A stretch of 64,000 nt of DNA, taken from contig NC_133492.1 of the NCBI RefSeq assembly GCF_025370935.1, positions 18,483,947 through 18,547,946 of the forward strand. The letters are read 5' to 3'. The notes below the pieces were generated by a model. It made no database searches. It was not told the DNA's origin and was given only the letters and a program-made list of their open reading frames with translations. Below, one piece after another: positions 11,991-22,592 of the stretch. The position numbers were made by a program, and so were the translations under genes. This DNA is from Choristoneura fumiferana (taxonomy: Eukaryota > Arthropoda > Insecta > Lepidoptera > Tortricidae). Position 1 is the stretch's first letter. The number at the start of each line of letters is the position of its first letter.

Positions 11991-12642
11991 ATGGCGGAAA
12001 AATTCGCAGGATATTCGGATGTGGACGATTTTATCCACCAGTTTGAAACTATTGCGATCATAAAGAATTGGTCCGCAGATCAGAAGCGAGTAGCGATCGC
12101 ACTCTACTTAGAAGGGCCTGCGTTGTCCTGGTACAAGGCCAATTTCACGACGTTGGAGTCGTATGATTTAATAAAGAAGGATTAGTAGAACAATTCCGTC
12201 GCAAGAAGACTATGCACAGTCTTTTTATTATAGAAAGCAGGAGCCGAAAGAACCGCTACTATCATTTTATTATGACCTAGAAAGGTTAGCTTTAAAAGCA
12301 GGAATCACTGAAGACGGCAGATTTATCAAGCATTTTATTAAATCTATTAATTCGCAATGGCAATTCCATTTAGCGTCTAGATTGTTCGCGTCAAAGGAGG
12401 AGCTAAGAAAAACGATTCTTCAATTGTGTGATGTATTTAATACAGAATTATACATGAAAACACATAAAGTAGAACTGCCGATTAATATTACAAAAGATTA
12501 TCAACACTCGTGGGAGCAAGGAGATGCTCCACCTCTTCGATTCACGCCGCGTTCGGAGTATGACACGTCCCAAACGCCGCCAACAATGGTATTTCCGCAA
12601 GAAACACCAGGGAACATCACGTGTGCCATATGGAAGGTATAA
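11991..12642 (+). pseudogene. Gag-like region, frame-disrupted
   Basis: Starts at an ATG at 11991 (MAEKFAGYSDVDDFIHQFE). It shows the capsid-like pattern of arthropod LTR gags, with ALYLEGPALSWY, then LSFYYDLERLAL and a block beginning FASKEELRKTIL. The frame changes near 12175 and again near 12205, both inside short A/G-rich runs, and the second block ends at a TAA at 12640-12642. No cysteine zinc knuckle is visible; an Arg/Gln-rich stretch lies in another frame at about 12540-12700. The breaks may be real or may be run-length errors like those between the LTRs. Confidence 0.7.
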
Positions 12643-12783
12643 TTTGAGGCCGCGGCAGCTACAGCCGGTGCCGCAGCAGCATCAGGGGATCAAGGCAATA
12701 ATGATGGTTTCCAAATTAATACGATTTTTTCTAGTGAATTTCCCGATGTTTGTACTATTGAGAAAAATAGTCTGAACACGTTT

Positions 12784-13806
12784 GTGCCCGTAGAGCTCAA
12801 TGGCAGGATTTGCAAGGCCCTCGTAGATAGTGGTGCCAATGTGTCACTGATATCTGTTTCCCTTGCAGAGGAAATTGATTTAAAATATGAGCACAAGCTC
12901 AGTGATCCTTTGCGCGTAGCAGGAGGCTCCATGATTCAGCCTATAGGAATTGTAAATACTTATATTTTGATAGATAATTATTATTGTAGAATTAGTCTGT
13001 TAGTAATTAATGATGGCACAAATTTTTGCATTCTAGGGCAAGATTTTTTGACTGCAAATAATGCAATGATTGATTTTAGTAGTCATACTTTGACTCTGAA
13101 TAAAAAATTCCGTGTCAATTTTATTCGAAAATTTAATGACACGAACGACTTTTCATTATTGACTGAAAAGGTTTGTGCAAATCAAGTTGCCATGAAAGAG
13201 GTTGAGTGCGAGCAAATTAACTCCTTGACCGTGGAAAATAAAGCGCGATCAGTAAAAAAATTGTTAGGGTTCCGTGCTTTAAATACTTTTGCTTTAGGTT
13301 CGAGTGAAGGAAAGTTGGAGAAGTCGAAGTCAATTGGGAAAGCGTCGAGGATCGATAGAAAGATGGAGCAAAAGGATGGCGAAAAAGGCGAGTTGAGCTC
13401 GAAGCCTGAAAGGGTACGAAAGTCGGAAAATTTGCAGATTGGTTCGGCAGGTCTGATGAAGGAGCGAGAGGCGCCTTCTGGTTGTTATGTAAGAGTGGCA
13501 ATGCGACGACTTGAGAACGGAAACGAACCTGATAGATTCCATAGAAAAGGTAATAAAAAGTCACGTCATTGTCTAATTTATGTTAATAAAAGGTTTTTCC
13601 CACAGCAAGGATCGCTAACTGAACGAAACATAAAATTTAAAAACGTTCATTTAGGAGTGAAAGGGACGGAAAGTGATGGCTGTCTCAAGCCGAATGAACT
13701 TTGTGGTTTGACTGAAAACTTTTTAAAAGTTCACCCGAGAAGTTCTGTGTCGACGGTTAGAAAAAAATTGACACGACCAATGATTGACAATGTCATTCAA
13801 ATGTAA
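12784..13806 (+). CDS. Retropepsin-like protease ORF of the LTR element
   Basis: 340-codon frame in the same phase as the second gag block and open back to 12643, so the boundary is a single stop codon. Retroviral-type aspartic protease signatures: active-site ALVDSGANVSLIS at about residues 12-24, and the later CILGQDFL block that replaces the usual hydrophobic-Gly-x-Asp near the fold's end (about residue 82). From residue 125 the protein becomes long, basic and Lys/Arg/Glu-rich with no family I recognise, ending at 13806 where other elements would continue into reverse transcriptase. The product presumably matures gag; without pol, mobility would need a helper element in trans. Confidence 0.75.
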   Translation: MPVELNGRICKALVDSGANVSLISVSLAEEIDLKYEHKLSDPLRVAGGSMIQPIGIVNTYILIDNYYCRISLLVINDGTNFCILGQDFLTANNAMIDFSSHTLTLNKKFRVNFIRKFNDTNDFSLLTEKVCANQVAMKEVECEQINSLTVENKARSVKKLLGFRALNTFALGSSEGKLEKSKSIGKASRIDRKMEQKDGEKGELSSKPERVRKSENLQIGSAGLMKEREAPSGCYVRVAMRRLENGNEPDRFHRKGNKKSRHCLIYVNKRFFPQQGSLTERNIKFKNVHLGVKGTESDGCLKPNELCGLTENFLKVHPRSSVSTVRKKLTRPMIDNVIQM

Positions 13807-14842
13807 ACATTGTAAATTTATTTTTTGCGATTGAATTTTATAATTATAGGTAATTGAATTAAAAGTTTTTTTAGTAGGTAGGAAATTAATGAATTTATAT
13901 GACTAATGCGTGTTGTAATATTACTATGTGTCTAATATATGTTTTTTTCGTGTGTTTTCATATTGGGAGATCAATTAATTAAATGCAGAAATGAGATGGC
14001 AATCTGCAGCAGCCATGCAGTGGCTGATGAAAACTGATGGCAGCTCCCAGCTGCTCTTGTCAAAACTGATGTCTGACGACATCGCTGGAAAACCAAACAG
14101 ATAACTTTTATTTACATAGTGAACTTAATATAATTGTTTACATATTCAACTTCACGAATATGAGATTGCCTGTTCATACATCTCCCAATGTGAACTGTAA
14201 TCATATATGATGTGAATTTCTATATATAAAGAATGAGTAGTTTTAGTTTATCTCAGCATGTGGAGTACTTCATACCTTCATGTGTTCAATATGCCCAGAA
14301 ATATGTGGTGTTAATTGATGGTGTATTTAATGATTGATTTTCTGTGCCTTTCAATAGTTTTCAAGCAACAGAAGTTCACACAGCCAACTGGGATCGCCGA
14401 TGAAGCTTGCCCAGGGGTCCACACTTGGATCCATGGCTGTGAAATAATAAAAAGATGGAAACCCAGCGGCTATTGCTGTCGTTGTGGAACGGCAACTCCG
14501 CTAGGGGGTGCTGAGGAACCTTCATCACCTGATGAAGGATGATGGGCATGAAGCAAGAATGACGTGCCGGGTTGCACAGGCAATGTCACGCGTCTTTAGT
14601 AGCTAGGCTTTTTACTGAAAAGGCGCCGTACCTTTTTTGTTTCGGGGTTTTTGGGCGGCGAAGCCCCATCCTTGATTTGAAAATTTTGAAATATATAAAC
14701 CTATTTATGATTGTAGTAACATAGACTAGAATTTCATGAAAAGGATGTGACTAGTCTTTAGCAAAGACCCTTTTCTGTCTGTAATGTCCCCGTTAGGTAG
14801 GGCCGTAGATTAGGTCCCCACCTCTGTGAGGAAGGAGGGATA
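13807..14842 (+). other. Non-coding 3' interior of the gag-protease element
   Basis: Lies where pol would be expected. It holds a possible small hairpin element (ATTGGGAGAT at 13962-13971, inverted at 14180-14189) and a 75-codon frame at 14315-14542 that resembles nothing I know. It ends in the polypurine tract at about 14828-14842. Confidence 0.55.
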
Positions 14843-15095
14843 TGTAGGAACTAGGCTGTATACCGCTGGCAGGTGGTAAAACTGACCACTTGGCAGGTTA
14901 GATTGACAGCGGGTATTACATGCCGGAGCGCAGATTGCTCCCGATAGCCTAAGCGGCTGGTGCTATGCTATGTAAATGTATTTTTAAGCTCTGAATAAAT
15001 CCAAATGATTGAAGAAGTTGTTTATTTTGAACTAAGTTTAAAGTCACGCGCGTTGATCCCAGTACCTAAGCTCTTACCTAGTTACAGTCCCCACA
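14843..15095 (+). repeat. 3' LTR of the gag-protease element
   Basis: Same length as the 5' copy because two one-base gains offset two one-base losses. It carries AATAAA, so read-through of neighbouring transcripts could be terminated here. Confidence 0.93.
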
Positions 15096-15166
15096 GTAAC
15101 TTACCTATTAATGAATTATAAAATAACTAAATAAAAGCTTTCGAGATTATTTTTTTTAAAGGAGCA

Positions 15167-15416
15167 TTAGGCTGCGTTTCCACCAGAGATGTGAGAGGAT
15201 GCATTGCGAGGAATCTGTTTGTCTTGAACCAATAGAAATGCTTCATTTAGGTACCTATCACCTATCCTCGCCTTGCACAGCACAGCTCTAGTGGAAACAG
15301 CTGAGCGGAGCGAGGATATGTAAATGATGCGTTTCTATTATATTGGTTCATGAGAAACACATTCCTCGCAACACATGAACACATCCTTTTACATTTCTGG
15401 TGGCAACGCAGCCTAA
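15167..15416. mobile_element. 250-bp MITE, TTAGGCTGCGTTTCCACCAG family, copy 1
   Basis: TTAGGCTGCGTTtCCACCAG at the left is inverted at the right (GGTGGCAACGCAGCCTAA). The similarity continues through TTGCGAGGAATvTGTTT and AACCAATA, so each arm is about 90 bp. It lies about 230 bp upstream of the Arp3 start codon. A related partial copy lies at 50725-50885. Confidence 0.75.
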
Positions 15417-15646
15417 ATCTTTTGCGAATTATTTTAGGATCCGGCGTTTTATAGTACTGCTCAAACAGTGTCGTTGATACAAAGTTCGCTCATTGGTTCA
15501 ATGTTGACACTAATCTGTGTGATTCATTCTTACGTCAAAAAATACCTAAGCTGAGCAATATTTTGCCGAAGTCCGCACCCTTTTCAATCTACATCTAAAA
15601 AGTTCTTTGATTTCTGCTACAAATATATAATTAAAATAGTGTGAAA

Positions 15647-16903
15647 ATGGGCGATCATTTGCCTGCTTGTGTCATTGATGTTGGAACCGGCTACACCAAG
15701 CTGGGGTTCGCCGGCAATAAGGAGCCTCAGTTTATCATTCCGTCAGCCATAGCGATAAAGGAAACGGCGAAAGTTGGCGATCAGAGTACCAGGCGCATGA
15801 CGAAAGCAGTGGAGGACTTAGATTTCTTTATTGGCGATGAAGCATTTGAAGCCACGGGTTACTCTGTTAAGTACCCCGTTCGCCACGGACTCGTAGAGGA
15901 CTGGGACCTCATGGAGCGATACATAGAGCAATGCATCTTCAAATACCTGCGCGCTGAACCAGAAGATCACCATTTCCTGCTCACCGAGCCACCGCTAAAC
16001 ACGCCTGAGAATCGTGAATACTTGGCCGAGATTATGTTCGAGTCATTCAATGTACCAGGCTTGTATATAGCGGTGCAGGCTGTGCTTGCGCTCGCAGCGT
16101 CGTGGAAGTCGCGTGTGTCGGCCGAGCGCACTTTTACTGGCATCGTTGTTGACAGTGGTGATGGTGTCACCCATATAGTGCCAGTAGCTGAGGGCTACGT
16201 CATTGGTTCATGTATCAAACACATTCCCATTGCTGGTAGAAACATAACATCTTTCATCCAGTCCCTCCTCCGCGAGCGCGAGGTCGGCATCCCGCCGGAA
16301 CAAAGCTTAGAAACTGCTAAGGCTATAAAAGAAAGGTACAGCTACATTTGTCCTGACATTGCCAAAGAGTTTGCCAAATATGACAGCGACCCAGCTAAAT
16401 GGATGAAGAAATATACAGGTATTAATGCTATCACTAAGAACCCATTTAGTGTTGATGTTGGATATGAAAGATTCTTGGGACCAGAGATTTTCTTCCATCC
16501 AGAGTTCTCTAATGCGGACTTTACTGTACCACTCAATGAGATGGTTGATGAGGTTATACAGAACTGTCCAATTGATGTCAGGAGAGGTTTGTACGGCAAC
16601 ATTGTTTTGTCTGGAGGGTCTACAATGTTCCGTGATTTTGGAAGAAGACTGCAGCGCGACATTAAGCGCACTGTTGATGCAAGACTGAAACTCTCTACGA
16701 TGCTCTCTGAAGGCCGAATCACACCAAAGCCCATTGATGTGCAAGTTATTTCCCACAACATGCAGAGATATGCTGTCTGGTTTGGCGGCAGCATGCTGGG
16801 TTCTACCCCAGAATTCTATCAAGTGTGCCACACGAAGCAAGACTACATGGAATATGGCCCGAGTATCTGCAGGCATAACCCTGTCTTCGGCACCATGACA
16901 TAA
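15647..16903 (+). CDS. Arp3: Actin-related protein 3 (Arp2/3 complex subunit)
   Basis: 418 codons, the usual Arp3 length. With Arp2 it forms the pseudo-dimer that nucleates branched actin filaments in the cytoplasm. Start chosen at ATG 15647 (GAAAATGGGC context, MGDHLPACVID) rather than the in-frame GTG six bases upstream. Actin-fold ATP-binding elements are visible: VIDVGTGYTKLGFAG (residues 8-22, phosphate 1), GIVVDSGDGVTHIVP (about 166-180, phosphate 2) and IVLSGGSTMF (about 320-330, adenosine). Arp3-type insertions are present (KVGDQSTRRM, DPAKWMKKYTG), and the protein ends NPVFGTMT. The frame is intact with no introns. AATAAA begins at 16910, only seven bases after the stop; more distal signals may be the ones used. 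No flanking target duplication or A-tract indicates a retrocopy. Confidence 0.97.
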   Translation: MGDHLPACVIDVGTGYTKLGFAGNKEPQFIIPSAIAIKETAKVGDQSTRRMTKAVEDLDFFIGDEAFEATGYSVKYPVRHGLVEDWDLMERYIEQCIFKYLRAEPEDHHFLLTEPPLNTPENREYLAEIMFESFNVPGLYIAVQAVLALAASWKSRVSAERTFTGIVVDSGDGVTHIVPVAEGYVIGSCIKHIPIAGRNITSFIQSLLREREVGIPPEQSLETAKAIKERYSYICPDIAKEFAKYDSDPAKWMKKYTGINAITKNPFSVDVGYERFLGPEIFFHPEFSNADFTVPLNEMVDEVIQNCPIDVRRGLYGNIVLSGGSTMFRDFGRRLQRDIKRTVDARLKLSTMLSEGRITPKPIDVQVISHNMQRYAVWFGGSMLGSTPEFYQVCHTKQDYMEYGPSICRHNPVFGTMT

Positions 16904-19530
16904 TGTCTGAATAAAGTTAACTTCACAAAAATAGTCTTTATACATAGCAAGTGACTAAAATTCACTACTCACAAATCTGTAAGATACCCATAATCAACCT
17001 TGTTACTTTAATATTAGCACTTACCAGATCTATTTTAAGTCTTACGTAGCCTCATAAGGCCCACATCAAATTTTGATTATACAGATTTGAAACTTACATG
17101 TCAGTAAAAGTTGACATTTACTTTGATGTATGTCCTAATTAAGACATTGGGCCTTATGAAGATAGATAGGAAGACTGGCACTATGTCTCAAAGCATCTAG
17201 AATGGCTATACTCAATCTACAGTCTGTTGACAAGCCAGTGGCCTGCTGCACGATCACTGCAACTAATTTGTGGCCTATACAAAAAAAAGTTTAGTATGAC
17301 TGATCTAGAACAGTCTCATGTCTTTGATATCCTTGCTATGTAAGTGACTGCCCTGGCAATAAAATAATGTAATGTATTATCAAGTTAATGTATTGTCAAT
17401 TTTATTTGCTACTTACTAAGTCTTATGTTTAATTATTTTAAGTATTAATTTTTGATAATTAAATGAAATTATTATGACTTTATACAGGAACAGGAAATTA
17501 AGCATATTTTAGACATAGTCAAATTAAGATTTTTTCCTTATTTAATCATATCCAGTTTGAAGTTATCAAGATAAATATTGAATGAAGTAATTGAGTTAAG
17601 TAATAAATTATATCCACTACAAAACACTATATTACTATAAAACTTGTTAGTTTTCAGTTTATAATTGTGTCTTAAGCTTAAAACTAGCAATCCATAAAGA
17701 ATAAAAAAGAAGTTAACCAACTTCACTTCAGACTAGAAACTAACTTCTCTTTTCTTTTAGCCAAGCAACAACAATGGATTATATGACTTCTGTGATAATG
17801 AATTTTCATTTCAGTTTCCTTGTTACTTTTCGATTTTATTTATCTTGATAAATATCAAACATAACTAGCATTTTCAGCCCTTTGATTGTGTCATACTTAT
17901 TATTTGAAGAGCTAAGCAAATAAAAAGCATTTAATAATGCATTCCAACTTTGTAAGATGTAATAAAATCTAAATTTGAGACTTATTATTTACTGTTTAAT
18001 TTTGTAAAAAATAAATAGTAGAGGTTTATCAGACTGCTAGCGCTAGAACGCTGTAATTTTGCATGATTATAAATGTTAACCATGGTGACAAAAGGGTAAA
18101 ATATTTTTTTAATCATGTTTTTTTTTTATATATTTCTGATTTTTGTAGCGTTCCACACTTCAGTCTATAAAAGCGGAACCCTTATAGATACTATCACTGT
18201 TGTCCGTCCGTCCATCTACCCAGGCCTTTTTTCTATAAGTAGAGAAAAACGGCTGAACCGTATTTGATAAAACATGTCTAAGACCCATCGCTTGAAAACT
18301 TGCTTCAAATAAAATAAACCGCATTCAAATCGGATCACCCCTCTTTTTGCGTCGGGGGTTTAAAACTGTAATTAAAACGTATAAAATAAATACTCAGGTC
18401 TACCCCTTTGAAAAGTGAAAAAATCAAACATCAATTAAGTCAAGGCAATCATTAAAAAAGTTGTCCTATGAACTTGAAATTTGGTATTATGGTAGCATAA
18501 TCAATCAATCTGAACATCTTTATTTTTATGTAAGTATGTAAGCAATAATTTTAGGTAGACAGGCCTAAAATTATAGCCTCGCACTGCTTACGTACTATTT
18601 GCGTAAGAACAGGGCTCAGCCTACACTGGATATTTATTAATACGAAACCCTCGGTGCGTGAGTCCGACTCGCACTTGGCTGGTTTTTACATTTAGATACA
18701 AAATCCTACCTACTAATCCCACTTCCCACTAATATTATAAATTCGAAAGTTTGTAAGTATGTTTGTTTGTTACTTCATCAAGTCTAAACCGCTGAACCGA
18801 TTTAAATTAAATTCGGTATCTATCGGTACAGATTAATAGTCCCGGGGAAGGACATAGAATAGTTTTTATCTCGGAAAATTGCATAGTTCCTGCGGGAATT
18901 GCGGGCAACAGCTAGTAAATATATAAAATTTACATCAACTAAAATCCACGAGATGCCCAGCGCCCTGAATGTGTCGAGTTCAATGCCAGTTATAATTTTA
19001 TTATACTTAATTACTTACCAGACTGTCTCTGTATTCAAGTCATTCAAAACATAGGGCATAGAATTTTTGCAGTGATTATAATTAAGAGGTGATCCCAGTT
19101 ATAAAGCCCGTCCGTAATTATAAGCGAAGCTGCCTTGCGACTGCGTTATTGCTTGCTAACGTACTGTGCGATGCTATTATAGTACGCAATAACTACATAT
19201 ATACAAGTAGGTAACTTTTGTTCCTTTGAAAAAGTTGTGGGTGAATCGTGAGATGAAGAAATAACGCATTCTTAAGTACCTATTCAAGTCAATGCACGTA
19301 AAAAGAGCTCTGGGTGGCTAGTGGAGGGGATACGTTTGCGCATCTGTCAACTAACAAGCCAATGGCACGGCCGCGCGTGGGGAGGGGTCACCAGTTTTAA
19401 AAGGGGTAGGTATTCAACTTAATGATACGTTGTCAAACTCCAATCCTTCATATTCATATCATAATTATAACCAATAGTTTCTCTAACTAATCACTGGCTA
19501 ATGTCCTCGTAGCCATAAAAAACGATATGG
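16904..19530. other. Intergenic DNA with interspersed repeats
   Basis: Arp3 3' flank, then AT-rich DNA. 18140-18690 carries pieces of common lepidopteran repeats (CACCCCTCTTTTTGCGTCGG and GAGTCCGACTCGCACTTGGC). 18726-18918 is annotated separately. No host coding sequence recognised. Confidence 0.6.
18726..18918 (+). repeat. TAATATTATAAATnCGAAAG family repeat, copy 1
   Basis: Begins CTAATATTATAAATTCGAAA, contains CTGAACCGATTTAAATTAAA and CCCGGGGAAGGACATAGA, and ends GGGCAACAGCTAGTA. Same family as 39341-39500 (-), 39618-39840 (+) and 51759-51990 (-). This is one of the commonest short repeats in Lepidoptera; no protein. Confidence 0.75.
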
Positions 19531-19775
19531 AAGAAGTCCACTTCTGAACAAAGGCCTCCCCCGTAGAACGTCACAATGAATGACAACTCGCCACTTGCAT
19601 CCACCGGTTGCACGCAGCTCTCACGATGTCATCAGTCCACCTGGTGGGAGGCCTGTCAAAGCTTCGTCTTCCGGTTCGTGGTCGCCACTCGAGGACCTTT
19701 CTCTCCCTCAACGGTCGTCTGTCCTTCGAGAGATGTGGCCCCCATAGCCACCTCAGTTCTTCGACGAATCTCCGT
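19531..19775 (-). pseudogene. RTE-type reverse transcriptase C-terminal fragment
   Basis: The minus strand reads, with some breaks, LEWRPRTGRRSFDRPPTRWT and DDIVRAACNRWM, then the AFVQKWTS block: the end of an RTE-clade non-LTR polymerase followed by its 3' tail. The plus-strand frames over the same bases are shadows. Confidence 0.8.
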
Positions 19776-22090
19776 AAGCATTCCAGATTCTATCGCGCAA
19801 ATAAACTCCAAACATAGCTCGTTGCGAAAAAAAAGATAGGTACATGTGTAACTATGATTTTGTTATCGCAGAACTAGGTACTTTATAGTACATTGTTTCT
19901 TAAGGACGGTAAGTGAGGAATTACGATTCTATTAGAAGCCCGAAGTCGAAGACTAAGGGCTTTAATCAGTCGATGTTCGTAATTCCTGTACCGCCCGTGC
20001 GAATACAATGTTTTTCATCAAATTTGCGAGTAAAATTGTATATAAATTTGGGAAAGAATAAATATTGCTTTTACAAAAATTGGCGATACTTTAGGCTGCG
20101 CTCTTGGGCAGCGCTACCAAGCACACCCCGCGGCGTGCGCATGCAGTGCTTGGCGTTCTTTTGGTGCGCGGCGTGCTGTAGCCGTAGTACGCTCAATGAC
20201 TCATTCACCGACCTTGGGTTTCATGGCAAGAACAAAAGTTTGATGGGTTTATTTGGGGGGTTGCAATCAAGGTAGCCTGCATGTTACGGCACTGTTTATG
20301 AGCAAGTGTGATGAAAAACATAAAATAGATCGCTTTGATAGCTCGGGCTAGAGGTTAAATGTTCCTGACGAGGCCTTATTTCAACGCACTTCGGAATCTC
20401 AGTTTCTCACCACTACATTATGCTATGTTTTTGTAGGTACATTGTTATACATTTTATCTACATGCATATCATAACTGCCCTATTATTATTCAAAGTCAAA
20501 GTCAAGTCAAGTCAAAGTCAAAGTCAAAATACAGGCCATATCTGAACATATTATAGAAAACTTATGATATGCATGTAGATAAAGTTATGTATGCGGCTAT
20601 ACATAATTACTCGTGTGCTTATTATGAAATGCACCATGCCACATAACATAAATAACTATTATGGCTTGGGAGAAACGTTAATGTTAATATTAAAAAATAC
20701 CGCCATTTTCTAGAAAGATTCTTCAAAGTACTGTATTATTTATCGCAAGAACGGCAGCACTGGTTTGGCTATATCATTTCACTCAGAAATTCGATATGCA
20801 AGAAATATATATATATATATTTATACCACACCAGACTTGCTCAAAGCATAAAAAATGAACACGCCACAGACTAATAAGAGATACCTACCTATTAGATGGC
20901 GCGGCGGCGGCAAGTAACATCTTGCATCCACGGAGGATTTTAATTTATCCTACTAATAATAATAAGTAGGTAATATTATAAATCAGAAAGTTTGTGAAGA
21001 TGTTAGTTACTATGTTACAATAAAACAACAAAATGTTAATTTAAAGCAGTTAATAATAATATATAATGTGACCTGGTTCTAATTCTATATTTACAACATT
21101 TACATTTCAGGAATGTAAAAATAAAAAAGTATCAACAGAGTGCCTGAACTTTTTACATAATAATTTCGTGTTGATTTTATAAAATTTTAAGTATTCAAAA
21201 TAAACCTTCTAACTTATCTGATAACATTATGAAATTATATTATTAGGTATATTACTAATTTGTTAACTATAACGAGTGGTATACATTATTATGTACCTAC
21301 CTGTTGTGTTTTTGTATGAGTTGAGTACACGTAATAAAATTCACAGCAGTTAGTAGTTTTTAATGGAACAATAATTACGTAGCGCAATGGAATTGAAATG
21401 GTTTTTCTTTTTACGTTATTTATTATGAATAGTTTAAACAAAAAATAAAACATTGTTTAGCATATGAAAATTTTGTTTCAAAAAACTGATTGAAATTGAT
21501 GAATGCGACGTTTTGTTAAGATATTTTGTAATAACATAGCTGCTCCAAAGCGCTATTAGTAAAAAGCCAGCTAATGTTAATTTCTTATTTACCAGACTTT
21601 CGTTGCAAAGCGCATCGCATAAGTTATTTAAGGCATGTTCATAACAATTTACTGAACATAAAAATCTGAATACCTATATTAATAATCCTGACAGAACTTT
21701 GGTGGTTATTTCAATAAAATCAAAAATTTTAACAGAAATAAAAATATAATGTAAATAAACTGTGGTGTAAACTTACACTAAAATTCCTTAACCTATAATA
21801 ATCAAACTGAGATTGTATAATGCTCTTTCAGGGTGCTTACACTAAGGCAATCGTTTGATTAGTCAAAAAGAAAAGGCAGCCAACAAGAGAAACCAAAAGG
21901 GACCTTTATGATGATGACCCCAATGACTGCATGCTAATGAACCTGTGTAATGTTTTTTACAAAAAAAATTACGTTTTTTACATGTTTAATATAAGATTTA
22001 CGATCATCCATCACATTACGATGACCATCGAAATACGACTAACAGGATGCATTATGTTCAGACCATATAAAAAAGACAGGCAATAGGCAG
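19776..22090. other. Intergenic DNA without a recognisable gene
   Basis: Contains a perfect 22-bp inverted repeat (20453-20474 and 20562-20583) around TCAAAG-type tandem repeats, and an (AT)n run near 20807-20821. No conserved coding sequence. Confidence 0.6.
20453..20583. repeat. 22-bp perfect inverted repeat with TCAAAG tandem loop
   Basis: TTTATCTACATGCATATCAT (plus AA) on the left is exactly inverted on the right. The 87-bp spacer contains about seven units of TCAAAG/TCAAG. Confidence 0.75.
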
Positions 22091-22592
22091 GTTTATTGAG
22101 AGATAGAAAGAAGTAACTGATTAGCACGAAAGCCATGGCCAAGCTCCCTTAAAACATGGCCGTTTAATTCAAGCAAGTTAAGATTATGGTCATTTAAATC
22201 TATTTCCACTTCCACTGATGATTGCGCCATCCCTGATCGAGCAATAAATGTAACATTGAGATACGTATTGGTAAACGACACAAACTTTTCAAAAACAAAT
22301 ATTGTCTGATTACAGCATCATCAACACAAGTTATGGTGATTAATGAAGAATCCTCAAAGCACTAAGGTGTCTGACAGCTTTTGCACATTAAAAATAAATC
22401 CTTTCTCTTTAGAAGGGAAAGCTCTGTGCATTATCCCTTAATCACCTACAACCTTTTATTAAAATCAGTTATACTTTTCAGACTTATAAGCAAAGACAAA
22501 ACCAAAAATCTTATGTACCTATGATACAATTCTCATTTTGCCCTAACCATTGTCCCTTCAGCAGCTGTACAACAGTGGAGTTTCTAGATCTC
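22075..22592 (-). other. Probable LEPROT 3' UTR
   Basis: Runs from the stop codon to a minus-strand AATAAA at 22097-22092, about 510 nt. A 62-codon minus-strand frame at 22281-22093 has no recognised match and is treated as chance. Confidence 0.45.

Larger units (their letters stand above)
11470..15095 (+). mobile_element. LTR retrotransposon with gag and protease only (non-autonomous)
   Basis: Bounded by two 253-bp direct repeats, TGTAGGAACT...CCCCACA (11470-11722 and 14843-15095). A TGG-starting candidate primer-binding site begins at 11725, and a polypurine tract (GAGGAAGGAGGGA) abuts the 3' LTR. The 3.1-kb interior encodes gag-like and retropepsin-like sequence; no reverse transcriptase, RNase H or integrase motif was seen in any frame. 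The flanks (GTAC on the left, GTAA on the right) are only an approximate target duplication. The class is probably Ty3/Gypsy, judged from the gag and protease style, but without pol this is inference. Confidence 0.9.

Noticed and set aside
16307..16945. 212- and 150-codon minus-strand frames
   Set aside because: Antisense shadows of the Arp3 coding sequence.
22093..22281. 62-codon minus-strand frame downstream of LEPROT
   Set aside because: No recognised domain; falls in the probable 3' UTR.
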